A DNA stretch of 64,000 nt from Dyadobacter sp. LHD-138 (GTDB taxonomy: Bacteria > Bacteroidota > Bacteroidia > Cytophagales > Spirosomataceae). How positions within the stretch are numbered: the first letter of the stretch is position 1; each line of letters opens with the position of its first letter. Of this stretch, positions 35,507 through 44,161 are shown piece by piece. Both the position numbers and the translations under genes were made by a program. Location: assembly GCF_030929615.1 (NCBI RefSeq), contig NZ_JAVFVU010000001.1, forward strand, positions 62,001 to 126,000. Direction: 5' to 3'. Under the pieces are notes generated by a model. That model worked only from the letters and a program-made list of their open reading frames with translations. It ran no database searches and had not been told where the DNA came from.

Positions 35507-37159
35507 CTAAAGTGATACGCCTCTTTTCCATGGAATAAAGTCGTCCTGGCCCAACTGCTGTGCTTTTGTCAGTTCACCGCTGGCAACCTTGATCACATAT
35601 TCCAGTAAATGGTCAGCATTTTGTTCCAGAGACTGAGAGCCATCCACAACCGGACCGCAGTCAAAATCAATCACATCCGGCATACGGTTTGCCAAAATAG
35701 TATTGGTTGCCACTTTTGCAACCGGACAGATCGGATTACCTGTCGGTGTGCCCAATCCCGTTGTGAAAAGGATGATATTCGCACCAGCCGCCGTTTGTCC
35801 GGTTGTCGCTTCTACGTCGTTCCCAGGCGTACAAACCAAAGCTAAACCTGGCTCTATCGCCCTTTCCGTATAATTTAAAACATCAGTAATGTAAGCATTC
35901 CCTCCTTTTTTGGCAGCACCGGCCGATTTAATCGCATCGGTAATCAGGCCGTCTTTGATATTGCCCGGCGATGGATTAAAGGCAAATGCAGAACCTACGG
36001 CTTCGGCTTTGCCGGCATAGTCGCGCATCAGTTTTTCAAACTTGGCAGCCTTTTCTTCAGTAACACAACGGTTAAGCAATTCCTGCTCCACGCCGTTAAG
36101 TTCAGGGAATTCGGCTAGAAGCGTTTGGCCGCCCAAGCCTACCACAATATCAGATAAATGCCCTAAGACCGGATTCGCAGAAATTCCTGAAAAACCATCA
36201 GAACCTCCACATTTAAGCCCCACCGAAAGTTTTGACAACGGCGCAGGCTGACGTTCCTGCTTGTTCATTTCCGTCAGGCCAAGGAAAGTTGACTTGATCG
36301 CACCGGAAACCAGTGAATACTCAGTTCCTTTCTGATGCTCAAAAGCATAAAACGGCTTGTTAAAATTCGGATCACGTTTTTTGATTTCGTCCTCCAAAGT
36401 TTGAAGTTCAGAATTCTGACAACCCAGGCTCAAAACCGTAATCCCCGCAACGTTCGGATGCACGGCATAAGCCGCAAAAAGCGCGCATAAGGTATTAGCA
36501 TCCGTGCGCGTGCCTCCGCAACCGCCTTCGTGCGTCAGGAATTTGATTCCGTCCACATTCGGGAAAGGGCGATTTTTTGTCTGCTGCTCCCGGGTTGGCT
36601 CCGTAAAACCGCCCAGATTTTGCATACGTGACATATCACCCGACTGATACGCTTTCAAAAATTCAGCTACCTGTCCGCGGTACATATCCGTTTGCGCATA
36701 ACCAAGCTCACGCTCAAAAGCGTCTTTCATGATCAGTACGTTCCGGTTTTCACAAAATACCAGGGGAAGTACCAGCCAGTAATTGTAAGTACCCACACGG
36801 CCGTCGGCACGGTGATATCCGTTAAAAGTCCTGCCCTGCCAGCGGCTTACATCGGGCTGGGTGTATAAATATGGTTTACGGTTCGCAGTGCTGTAATCCT
36901 GTGAATCGTGTTTCAAATTAAAAGTCGTAATCGGCTCACCGCGCTTGATCGGCTGCTTGGCTCTTCCCACCAAAACACCGTACATAATGATTGCACCGCC
37001 CGTTTCAATATCTTCCGTTACAAACTTATGTTTGGAAGAAACGCCATAAGGCAAAAGATAACGCACGCCATCCCACTCCGCCTCGGCACCTGTCGGGATA
37101 TCCCTTAATGCTACGATGACATTATCAGCAGGATGAATTTTTAAAAGATTGGACGCCAT
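35507..37159 (-). CDS. UxaA-family (altronate dehydratase-like) sugar acid dehydratase
   Basis: The start is set at the ATG at 37159-37157 (MASNLLKIHPADNV), giving 550 residues; a longer frame upstream lacks family similarity. An N-terminal SAF domain (about 1-90, with HPADNVIVALRDIPTGA) is followed by the UxaA core with GYHRADGRVGTYNYW, THEGGCGGTR and LKCGGSDGFSGISANP, whose cysteines and histidines ligate the metal. The classic substrate is D-altronate, but UxaA relatives sit in many sugar-acid operons. Here it is probably the fuconate- or rhamnonate-type dehydratase, replacing the enolase-superfamily enzyme used elsewhere. It is the first gene after the divergent AraC regulator. Confidence 0.85.
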   Translation of the reverse strand: MASNLLKIHPADNVIVALRDIPTGAEAEWDGVRYLLPYGVSSKHKFVTEDIETGGAIIMYGVLVGRAKQPIKRGEPITTFNLKHDSQDYSTANRKPYLYTQPDVSRWQGRTFNGYHRADGRVGTYNYWLVLPLVFCENRNVLIMKDAFERELGYAQTDMYRGQVAEFLKAYQSGDMSRMQNLGGFTEPTREQQTKNRPFPNVDGIKFLTHEGGCGGTRTDANTLCALFAAYAVHPNVAGITVLSLGCQNSELQTLEDEIKKRDPNFNKPFYAFEHQKGTEYSLVSGAIKSTFLGLTEMNKQERQPAPLSKLSVGLKCGGSDGFSGISANPVLGHLSDIVVGLGGQTLLAEFPELNGVEQELLNRCVTEEKAAKFEKLMRDYAGKAEAVGSAFAFNPSPGNIKDGLITDAIKSAGAAKKGGNAYITDVLNYTERAIEPGLALVCTPGNDVEATTGQTAAGANIILFTTGLGTPTGNPICPVAKVATNTILANRMPDVIDFDCGPVVDGSQSLEQNADHLLEYVIKVASGELTKAQQLGQDDFIPWKRGVSL

Positions 37160-37482
37160 AGTCTCAATAGAAATAAGTATTAATAAATGTTCATGATGTG
37201 AATCTGAAATAACTCCACGCAAAAGGAATGCACTCCTCTGTTAACAGAGACGAGGTATTCGGCTTTTACCCGGCATAGCTAAAGCATACATCTTTATTAT
37301 ATACTGCAAATATGCCGAAATAGTACATGTTGTTATCCAAAATAAAAATACCAATATTTCTTATTGAATTTTAATACAAATGAATAGAAATATAAAGAGG
37401 CGTTGTTTCATAATTATAGCAAATTTTTCAATAATTTTGGCACAAATGTTAACCTAACTGATAAAATCTTGTCATTTGAACT
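37160..37482. other. Divergent regulatory spacer, sugar operon / AraC gene
   Basis: 323 A/T-rich bases between the UxaA-family gene and the AraC-type gene, with no coding frame. It should contain both promoters and AraC binding sites. A -7 box for the AraC gene is listed separately. CTCTGTTAACAGAG (37234-37247) is a perfect 14-base palindrome and a candidate operator near the operon start. Confidence 0.5.
37432..37439 (+). promoter_or_regulatory. Candidate -7 box of the AraC-type regulator gene
   Basis: TAATTTTG matches TAnnTTTG exactly, 43 bases before the GTG start. The -33 position shows TTTC (37406-37409), one base off TTTG, at a 22-base spacing. Confidence 0.42.
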
Positions 37483-38364
37483 GTGAAACCGCAATTACTC
37501 AAAGTTCCTAAGGGTTTACAGCAATCGTTTAGCATCAGAAGGGATGTAGTTTTATACTTCTACAACCGCTGGCATTATCATCCGGAAATTGAACTGGTGC
37601 ACATCGAACAGGGCTCCGGAACGCAATTTGTAGGCGACAATATCCAGAACTTCCAAAGCGGCGATCTGCTTTTAATCGGTCCGAATTTGCCGCATTACTG
37701 GCGCTGTGACGAAAAATATTTCAAGGGAGATTCCAAGCTCTATGCCCAGGCGACTGTGCTGCATTTCTCTGCGGATCTGTTTGGCGATACATTTCGAAAC
37801 CTTCCGGAAAACAAGGCAATCAATGAACTGCTCGACAAAGCCAAGTGGGGCATGAAACTTTTGGGAAAGGAAAATCAGCAGATCAAAACTTTGCTGCAAA
37901 ACCTGCTGGACCAGACTGATGGAAATCCTGTCATCTCCTTATTGCAGATTTTGGAAACACTTGCGCATAGCAAAGACATCAAGCTGCTTTCCAACAGCCA
38001 TTATCAGGAGGAATACGACCAGCACGACGAGGATCGCATCAACCAGATCTATAAATATTCACTCAGTAATTTCCAGCAAAAAATCACGATTGAGGAAATC
38101 GCTGAAATTGCCAACATTAGCCCCAATTCATTCTGTCGGTATTTTAAAAGCCGCAGCCGGAAAACGTATTCGCAGTTCCTGCTTGAACTTCGGATCGGTC
38201 ACGCATGCAAACTGCTAATCGACGGAAAACTGAGCGTGGCGCAGATCTGTTACGAAAGCGGCTTTAATAACTTTGCCAATTTCAACCGGTATTTTAAAAT
38301 CCATACCGGAAAAAGTCCGCTGCAATACCAAAAAGGATATCGGGCCAGTTCGCTGATTTCCTGA
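37483..38364 (+). CDS. AraC-family transcriptional regulator
   Basis: 293 residues starting with GTG. The N-terminal cupin-like sensor (about 20-110, with YNRWHYHPEIELVHIEQG) binds a small ligand, and the C-terminal 100 residues are the double helix-turn-helix AraC domain (ITIEEIAEIANISPNSFCRYFK, residues ~205-226, then ICYESGFNNFANFNRYFK). Its divergent position next to the deoxysugar degradation genes makes it the likely local activator, responding to the sugar or a pathway intermediate. Confidence 0.9.
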   Translation: MKPQLLKVPKGLQQSFSIRRDVVLYFYNRWHYHPEIELVHIEQGSGTQFVGDNIQNFQSGDLLLIGPNLPHYWRCDEKYFKGDSKLYAQATVLHFSADLFGDTFRNLPENKAINELLDKAKWGMKLLGKENQQIKTLLQNLLDQTDGNPVISLLQILETLAHSKDIKLLSNSHYQEEYDQHDEDRINQIYKYSLSNFQQKITIEEIAEIANISPNSFCRYFKSRSRKTYSQFLLELRIGHACKLLIDGKLSVAQICYESGFNNFANFNRYFKIHTGKSPLQYQKGYRASSLIS

Positions 38365-38421
38365 CTATTTTTTAGTTTCCCCATCTTTTAACTTTCAGAC
38401 TATTGCTTTCTGCCTTCGTTA

Positions 38422-38491
38422 CCGGTCCGACGGCGGAAAAGCCGTCGGACCGGGCGACCCCGTCGGATGGCTTTTTCGCCCATCCGACGGG
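38422..38491. repeat. Two consecutive strong hairpins
   Basis: Stem 1 is 13 bases, CCGGTCCGACGGC (38422-38434) with its complement (38441-38453). Stem 2 is 12 bases, CCCGTCGGATGG (38459-38470) with its complement (38480-38491), followed by an A-rich stretch. Both contain the CCGTCGGA core. They follow the araC-type gene and may act as its terminator, but their related sequence also suggests a mobile palindromic repeat. Confidence 0.6.
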
Positions 38492-38625
38492 TAAAAAAAC
38501 ACAGCCAGCAAGGGTAAAAAATCCCCTCAGACAATAAAGATTTCCTTTCCGGTTGCATTAAAATAGATTATAGCAGACCTTGCAGATTCAATACAACCAG
38601 GTATTTGCCAAAATCTGATCATCAA

Positions 38626-40260
38626 ATGAAAGCCAACCTTATCAACATCTTTGATAAAACCATTCAGGAAGCTGAAATCACGGTTAAAAACTCGCTTATT
38701 GAAAACATATATATAATAGGAAAAGAGAACGCAAATCTGCCTTATATTTTACCCGGATTTGTAGATGCGCATGTACACATAGAAAGCGCTATGCTCACAC
38801 CGTCACAATTCGCCAGGCTGGCCGTGGTTCACGGATCGGTCGCGACTGTTTCCGACCCGCATGAGATTGCCAATGTTATCGGTGTGAAAGGGGTTGAATA
38901 CATGATCGAAGACGGAAAACGTGTCCCGTTTAAATTCTGTTTTGGCGCGCCCTCCTGTGTTCCTGCGACCGTTTTTGAAACGGCAGGCGCCGTTGTTGAT
39001 CCGGAAGATATAAAAAAAATGCTGGCAAGTGATGATATTGGTTATCTTGCCGAGGTTATGAATTTTCCGGGCGTTTTAAATGGTGATCCTGATATGGTCG
39101 CCAAAATCAACTGGGCAAAACATTTTAACAAGCCTATCGACGGACACGCGCCCGGACTTCGCGGAGAAGCGGCCCGACAATATGCAGCCAACGGCATCTC
39201 TACCGATCATGAATGTTTTACCTATGAAGAAGCCAGAGAAAAGATTGGTTATGGTGTAAAAATCCTGATTCGTGAAGGAAGTGCCGCCAGAAATTTCGAT
39301 GCGTTAATTCCACTGCTGGCCGAATTCCCGGACCTCATCATGTTCTGCTCCGACGATAAACATCCTGACAATCTGGTGGAGGGCCACATCAACGTTCTGA
39401 TCAAAAGAGCATTAGCACTGGGTCATGATATCTGGCATATTTTACAAGCGGCCTGTATAAATCCAGTTGAACATTATAATCTTCCCGTAGGGCTTTTACG
39501 TGAAAAAGATCCGGCTGATTTTGTTGTCATCAATAACATCATTGACTTTAACATCCTCCAAACCTATCTGGATGGCGTGCTAGTAGCCGAAAACGGAGTT
39601 TCACTTTTGCCTGATCTTCGCAGTAAACATATCAACCAGTTTAATTGCAGCCCGAAAAAGCCGGAAGATTTCGCCTGCCCGGTTTCGACACAAACCAGCG
39701 GAAAGCTCCGTGTGATTGAAGCCCTGGAAGGTCAGCTGATCACCAATGCACTGGTTGAAAATTATAAAACCGAAGGAAATTTCATCGTCTCTGATACCGA
39801 TCAGGATATCTTAAAGATAGCCGTTGTCAACCGTTATCAAAACTTAGCGCCGGCGATTGCTTTCATCAAGAATTTTGGTTTAAAGCAGGGCGCCATCGCC
39901 TCGACGGTCGCCCACGACTCTCATAACATTATCGTCGTTGGCTGTGACGACAATAGTATTTGTGAGGCCGTCAATTTATTAATTGAAGCTAAAGGTGGCG
40001 TATCGGCTGTCGGAACCGGCGAAAAACATATGCTGCCCCTTCCGATTGCCGGACTTATGACCGATGTTGACGGCTATGCGGTCGCGGAATCGTACACGAA
40101 AATTGACCAGTTTGTAAAAACGCAGCTAAAGTCCACATTAAAGTCGCCATACATGACTTTATCTTTTATGGCTTTACTGGTAATTCCTTCTATTAAACTA
40201 AGTGACAAAGGCCTTTTTGACGGTGACAAGTTTGAATTTGTACCTTTGATGGTACAATAA
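38626..40260 (+). CDS. ade: Adenine deaminase
   Basis: Amidohydrolase-superfamily adenine deaminase (adenine to hypoxanthine), purine salvage. The ATG at 38626 (MKANLINIFDK) is preferred over an upstream TTG seven codons earlier. Metal-site VDAHVHIESAMLTP lies near residue 50, EVMNFPGVLNGD and DGHAPGL near 145-175, DHECFTYEEA, and CSDDKHPDNL near 245. The C-terminal domain contains VAHDSHNIIVVG, diagnostic for Ade instead of adenosine deaminase. The length (544) fits. It is a single gene. Confidence 0.93.
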   Translation: MKANLINIFDKTIQEAEITVKNSLIENIYIIGKENANLPYILPGFVDAHVHIESAMLTPSQFARLAVVHGSVATVSDPHEIANVIGVKGVEYMIEDGKRVPFKFCFGAPSCVPATVFETAGAVVDPEDIKKMLASDDIGYLAEVMNFPGVLNGDPDMVAKINWAKHFNKPIDGHAPGLRGEAARQYAANGISTDHECFTYEEAREKIGYGVKILIREGSAARNFDALIPLLAEFPDLIMFCSDDKHPDNLVEGHINVLIKRALALGHDIWHILQAACINPVEHYNLPVGLLREKDPADFVVINNIIDFNILQTYLDGVLVAENGVSLLPDLRSKHINQFNCSPKKPEDFACPVSTQTSGKLRVIEALEGQLITNALVENYKTEGNFIVSDTDQDILKIAVVNRYQNLAPAIAFIKNFGLKQGAIASTVAHDSHNIIVVGCDDNSICEAVNLLIEAKGGVSAVGTGEKHMLPLPIAGLMTDVDGYAVAESYTKIDQFVKTQLKSTLKSPYMTLSFMALLVIPSIKLSDKGLFDGDKFEFVPLMVQ

Positions 40261-40384
40261 GTTACTTAATTGACTATAATTGCATGATTAATCTATTGGA
40301 TGTAATTTTTTCTTGAAAATATTTTTTAAATACGTTTTTTTATAAATATATTTACAAGTGTAAAAATGACCCTTAATAATTATC

Positions 40385-40414
40385 ATTCCTAACCTTAGTT
40401 AATTCCTAACCTTA
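40385..40414 (+). repeat. 13-base tandem direct repeat before the ECF sigma gene
   Basis: ATTCCTAACCTTA occurs at 40385-40397 and again at 40402-40414, a 17-base period, ending two bases before the ATG of the sigma factor gene. It overlaps the expected ribosome binding region, so it could serve as an operator or translational control site. Confidence 0.55.
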
Positions 40415-40416
40415 CA

Positions 40417-40998
40417 ATGGCTCACTTACGCTACAAACAAGAAGAAGAACTTTGTTTTTGGGATCAGTTCAGAAAAGGAGACGAAAACGCTTATGCATGC
40501 CTTTACCGCTCATACGTTCACATCCTTTACCAGTACTGCTCACAGTTTACGATTGATAAGCCGCTTATTAAGGATTGCATTCACGATTTATTTGTGGAAC
40601 TCTGGAGAAACCGAACAACGCTGGGTGACACCACATCTGTTCGGTTTTATCTTATGGCCTCGATTAAGAGGAAATTAGTTCGTCATTTGAACGCACAGCA
40701 AAAGCATACAAGCAATGAGGATATTCCGGTGGAATACTGGCACATTCACACGCCATCTCATGAAAACCATATGATTTCCGAGGAAGAATTTGACTCGACA
40801 AATCAACATTTAAACGTTGCGATCAACGGCTTGCCGCGTCGCCAGCGTGAGGCAATTTTCCTGAAATTCTATATGAATCTCAACAACCATGAAATTGCTG
40901 ACCTGATGAAGATCAACATACAATCGGTTTATAACCTAGTATTTGGCGCATTGGGAAATTTAAAAAAACAAATGACCTTAGACCGACTTACATTCTGA
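40417..40998 (+). CDS. RNA polymerase ECF-type sigma factor
   Basis: 193 residues with the sigma-70 region 2 (FRKGDENAYACLYRSYV through IKDCIHDLFVELWRN, about 15-80) and region 4 (about 130-185: LPRRQREAIFLKFYMNLNNHEIADLMKI). It resembles the Bacteroidota FecI-like group. Such genes are usually followed by a FecR-type anti-sigma factor and a SusC receptor, but here a terminator and then rarA follow, so this one is an orphan with no evident local target. Confidence 0.9.
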   Translation: MAHLRYKQEEELCFWDQFRKGDENAYACLYRSYVHILYQYCSQFTIDKPLIKDCIHDLFVELWRNRTTLGDTTSVRFYLMASIKRKLVRHLNAQQKHTSNEDIPVEYWHIHTPSHENHMISEEEFDSTNQHLNVAINGLPRRQREAIFLKFYMNLNNHEIADLMKINIQSVYNLVFGALGNLKKQMTLDRLTF

Positions 40999-41024
40999 TC
41001 TGAAAATATTTTTACATTTGAGAG

Positions 41025-41054
41025 AAAGCGTAGCAATTCTGTTACGCTTTTTTT
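41025..41054 (+). terminator. Rho-independent terminator of the ECF sigma gene
   Basis: AAAGCGTA (41025-41032) and TACGCTTT (41043-41050) form a stem followed by more T residues, 27 bases after the stop codon. Confidence 0.75.
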
Positions 41055-41173
41055 ATTTCCGCTTCGCTGAAAACATAGGCCGTTAACGTTTTGGGCCTAT
41101 TTTTAAGAAATTGAATGCATCCGTCACAACTGTTGTTATTAAAATACAACAAACAAAACCAAGTTCCTTAACT

Positions 41174-42448
41174 ATGATATCCCCGATTGCCACACCTCTT
41201 GCCGAAAGATTACGCCCGCATGTGCTGGACGACTACATCGGACAGGAAAAATTACTTGGTAAAAACGGACCTTTAAGAAGAGCGATTTTACAAAATACGA
41301 TCCCTTCCATGATTTTCTGGGGGCCTCCCGGTGTTGGAAAAACAACGCTGGCTCTTTTATTATCCAACGCTACGAAAAGACAGTTTTATAATCTGAGCGC
41401 TATTAGTTCGGGGGTAAAAGAATTGCGTGAAATATTGGCGCGGCCTTCCGGTTTGTTTCCTCCTATTTTATTCATAGACGAGATCCATCGTTACAACAAA
41501 AACCAGCAGGACGCTTTATTGGGTGCGGTGGAAAAAGGCCAGGTAACGCTGATTGGTGCCACGACTGAAAATCCATCCTTTGAAATAAATTCTGCTTTGC
41601 TATCGCGGTGCCAGGTTTATATTCTGGAAGCTTTTGGCGAAGAGGAGCTAAAAGCCATCATCAACCGTGCTTTGGAAAAGGACGAATGGCTCAAACAAAA
41701 AAAGATAACTTTTACTTCTTACAACGCCCTCCTGCGGCTTTCGGGAGGTGACGGCAGAAAACTGCTTAACCTGCTTGAACTGGTTGTATTGGGAAAAGGC
41801 GAGGTCGAAGAAATCGAAATTACGGATGAATGGGTAACCGAAGTAGCCCAGCAAAACATTGCCCGCTATGATAAATCCGGCGAGCAGCATTATGATATCA
41901 TCTCCGCTTTCATAAAATCACTGCGTGGAAGTGATCCCAACGGAGCCGTTTACTGGATGGCCCGCATGATCGTGGCCGGTGAAGATCCCTCATTTATTGC
42001 CCGCAGAATGCTCATCATGGCATCTGAGGATATTGGCAACGCCAATCCAACGGCGATGATCATGGCCAACGCCTGTATGCAGGCCGTGAATGTCATCGGA
42101 TATCCGGAATCCAGGATTATCTTATCCCAGGTTGCCATTTATCTGGCCACCTCACCAAAAAGCAATGCGAGTTATCTGGCCATAGCGGATGCTATTGAAG
42201 CCGCAAAAAATTCGGCTCATTTGCCCGTTCCGCTTCATTTACGTAATGCGCCGACAAAACTGATGAAGCAGATCGGCTATGGGAAAGAGTATAAATACGC
42301 GCACAATTACGAAGGAAATTTTGCCAAACAGAATTTCTTACCTGACGAATTGAAAGGAACGAAGTTGTTTGAGCCCGGAAATAATGCACGAGAGGAGGAA
42401 ATACGAAGAAAGCTTCAACATTGGTGGAGCGACTGGTACGAATACTGA
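41174..42448 (+). CDS. rarA: Replication-associated recombination ATPase RarA (MgsA)
   Basis: AAA+ ATPase acting at stalled replication forks. The ATG at 41174 opens the conserved [15 protein letters not shown]; an upstream TTG would add 21 non-conserved residues. Walker [13 protein letters not shown] lies near residue 55, Walker [17 protein letters not shown] near 100, sensor 1 [10 protein letters not shown], and the C-terminal MgsA tetramerisation part includes [14 protein letters not shown] and SEDIGNANP. The length of 424 is typical. It is transcribed alone and ends in a strong hairpin. Confidence 0.95.
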   Translation: MISPIATPLAERLRPHVLDDYIGQEKLLGKNGPLRRAILQNTIPSMIFWGPPGVGKTTLALLLSNATKRQFYNLSAISSGVKELREILARPSGLFPPILFIDEIHRYNKNQQDALLGAVEKGQVTLIGATTENPSFEINSALLSRCQVYILEAFGEEELKAIINRALEKDEWLKQKKITFTSYNALLRLSGGDGRKLLNLLELVVLGKGEVEEIEITDEWVTEVAQQNIARYDKSGEQHYDIISAFIKSLRGSDPNGAVYWMARMIVAGEDPSFIARRMLIMASEDIGNANPTAMIMANACMQAVNVIGYPESRIILSQVAIYLATSPKSNASYLAIADAIEAAKNSAHLPVPLHLRNAPTKLMKQIGYGKEYKYAHNYEGNFAKQNFLPDELKGTKLFEPGNNAREEEIRRKLQHWWSDWYEY

Positions 42449-42465
42449 CTTACTCCGGTGTAATG

Positions 42466-42511
42466 GCCTGATTCAAAACTTCTGATCACGAATTTGAATC
42501 AGGCACCTTTT
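42466..42511 (+). terminator. Terminator of rarA, overlapping the next gene's end
   Basis: GCCTGATTCAAA (42466-42477) and its perfect complement (42493-42504) are followed by ACCTTTTT. The right arm lies inside the last codons of the convergent DUF892-like gene (stop at 42486). Confidence 0.75.
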
Positions 42512-43004
42512 TAGCATCGCGGTTTTTCAATAGTTTTTCAGCCAGCTTTGTCAGATACTGGTGATTGTTTTTTTCTTCTCCGGCAGCAGAGGTCAAAATC
42601 TCCGTAACCTCATCAATATTCAGATCATCCACCAACTCGACCAGATGATCGTAAGAGACAACCCTCAGATTTTTCAAATCATTGATGTCAATTCGCCGTT
42701 TTTCCATTTGCATGTTATCTGTCTTAACCGGTTGGGACTCCAAATTAACTTTAATCTCCGCTTTTACCGGACTTTCCGGTCGCGGTTCCTTGATTTCAAC
42801 TTTGGGAAAAACTGATTCCAGATTCTTAACATGCTCGTCCGTTTGCTTCCAAATACTTTTCAGCGCTTTTGTTAATTTTTCCATATTCGACCTTGTTTCC
42901 ATCTCTCGTAATGCCTCCTCAATTTTCTTTTCGCCAAAATAACTATTTCTGAAGTCAGACAGAAACAGTTCCTGGTATTTAATTTTCTTTTGATTCTTTT
43001 CCAT
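42486..43004 (-). CDS. Reduced DUF892 (YciE/YciF)-like protein
   Basis: 172 residues without a signal peptide. Residues about 10-70 (YQELFLSDFRNSYFGEKKIEEAL, TDEHVKNLESVFPK) resemble the first two helices of DUF892 ferritin-like proteins. Residues about 110-160 (VVSYDHLVELVDDLNIDEVTEIL, EEKNNHQYLTKLAEKLL) resemble the last two. The stretch between is a Pro/Glu/Lys linker instead of the usual helical segment, and the normal AVEHYEIA motif with metal ligands is missing. It is probably related to stress-linked DUF892 proteins but has lost the canonical di-iron site. Assignment is by eye and tentative. Confidence 0.55.
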   Translation of the reverse strand: MEKNQKKIKYQELFLSDFRNSYFGEKKIEEALREMETRSNMEKLTKALKSIWKQTDEHVKNLESVFPKVEIKEPRPESPVKAEIKVNLESQPVKTDNMQMEKRRIDINDLKNLRVVSYDHLVELVDDLNIDEVTEILTSAAGEEKNNHQYLTKLAEKLLKNRDAKKVPDSNS

Positions 43005-43608
43005 AGATAGCGTGTAATAACTTATAGATAATAAAATTTATTCTACAATTCTACAAACTTTATTCTATACAACCACAAATCCAACAACTTAATTAATTCA
43101 TTTATAGGACGTAAAAAAAGAAAAAAAGTCATCCTACCTATATCGAAATATTCCAAAAACAATTAAACTTTATTAATTCAAAATCATCGTGGCAAGTTAT
43201 ACTTGGGTAAATCCTTCTTCAAAAGACAGGTCTAAAAAAAATAATAACCAGATAAATCCGATGCACACTTGTCGCCGATAACCTGGGACCTGCATCGTAT
43301 TTTTGTTCATTAATTGTTGAATTAGAAAGAATATTGATCAAAAAGAATATCCAAACGCTGTAATTTTTAACCTTATTAAAACCAAAAATATAACCCTTGA
43401 AATAGATTTTACTGATGCCGGGCCTAAGTAGTGTGTAAATTGGGCATTCAAAAAATTTCCTGAATTATTTATAATAATGCAGGAACAAGCGAGGAGCATA
43501 AGCGTTTAGGTGTTAACACATTTACAATCGAAAAAATTTTATTTGTACGTAAAAAAAAGCCAACCGCAGATTGGTCGACTTTAGTTAAACATTAAATCAA
43601 GACAGGTC
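43005..43608. other. 604-base A/T-rich spacer with a repeated dyad
   Basis: No coding frame or RNA gene is recognised. It separates two minus-strand genes. The sequence AAGACAGGTCT (a dyad AGAC-AG-GTCT) occurs near its middle, 43223-43233, and again at its left-gene border, 43599-43609. The rest is plain A/T-rich sequence. Confidence 0.5.
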
Positions 43609-43887
43609 TTATAACAACGGCTCGTCACGCTCTTTTCCCGGCAGTGGCTCCGGACTTATTTCCGGCTCATCAGGCCTTCCAGGCGGTAACTCCGGCTCGG
43701 GTACCACTGGCGGCGTTTCAGGTTCCTTTTCCCATGGCGGAGTTTCCTGAGGAATCTCCGGGTTCGGATATTCCGGTTGCGGGTCACGCGGTGGCGTTTC
43801 GGCCGGGCTTAACGGATCTGGATGCTGATATCCCTGGCTTACGACCGACTGTTCTGATCCGTCACCCGGGTTAATTATCTTTTTCAT
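43609..43887 (-). CDS. Small Pro/Glu-rich disordered protein
   Basis: A 92-residue frame with ATG start. After ~20 ordinary residues it is dominated by PEx/PPx repeats (ETPPRDPQPEYPNPE, PEPELPPGRPDEPE), so it is probably unstructured. It has no signal peptide or membrane helix. Proteins like this occur as unannotated orphans in Bacteroidota. A complementary open frame exists on the other strand, but its composition is less protein-like and it has no good start. Function unknown. Confidence 0.55.
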   Translation of the reverse strand: MKKIINPGDGSEQSVVSQGYQHPDPLSPAETPPRDPQPEYPNPEIPQETPPWEKEPETPPVVPEPELPPGRPDEPEISPEPLPGKERDEPLL

Positions 43888-44086
43888 GATATAGCTGTTA
43901 AAAAAATAAGAATGCAGTATTCTTTACCACATTCTTAAAATAACCATGCCTCATTTTTATCGTCTAAATCAGGCTGTTCAATTAAACTTTTCGTTTACAT
44001 AAGCTGTTTCACCACCCTGTATTGTGCTTTAAGCTGGGGTTAACATCCAGCGGAAAATGTCAAAAACGGTCGTAAACTTACCGAAA

Positions 44087-44140
44087 ATCACCCTTCCCAA
44101 GCGTTTTTACCAATGAAAAACGAATTGCAAGAAGGGTGAT
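44087..44140 (-). terminator. Long imperfect hairpin after the ThuA gene
   Basis: ATCACCCTTC (44087-44096) pairs with GAAGGGTGAT (44131-44140), with inner CGTTTTT/AAAAACG pairing (44102-44108 and 44116-44122). On the minus strand it follows the ThuA stop by about 20 bases and is followed by TTTT, so it probably ends the chitinase-ThuA transcript. Confidence 0.5.
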
Positions 44141-44161
44141 GTATTAAAAACCCGATATGCT

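Noticed and set aside
37160..37222. A longer start for the UxaA-family gene at 37222
   Set aside because: The extra 21 residues do not look like a conserved N-terminus, and the ATG at 37159 gives the typical SAF-domain start.
38365..38625. A purine riboswitch before the adenine deaminase gene
   Set aside because: The conserved purine-riboswitch junction sequences are absent; the region is explained by two palindromic hairpins and A/T-rich spacer.
43005..43608. A hidden small RNA or small protein gene in the 604-base spacer
   Set aside because: No frame longer than about 30 codons with a plausible start, and no stable structured segment, was seen by eye. Only the repeated dyad is reported.
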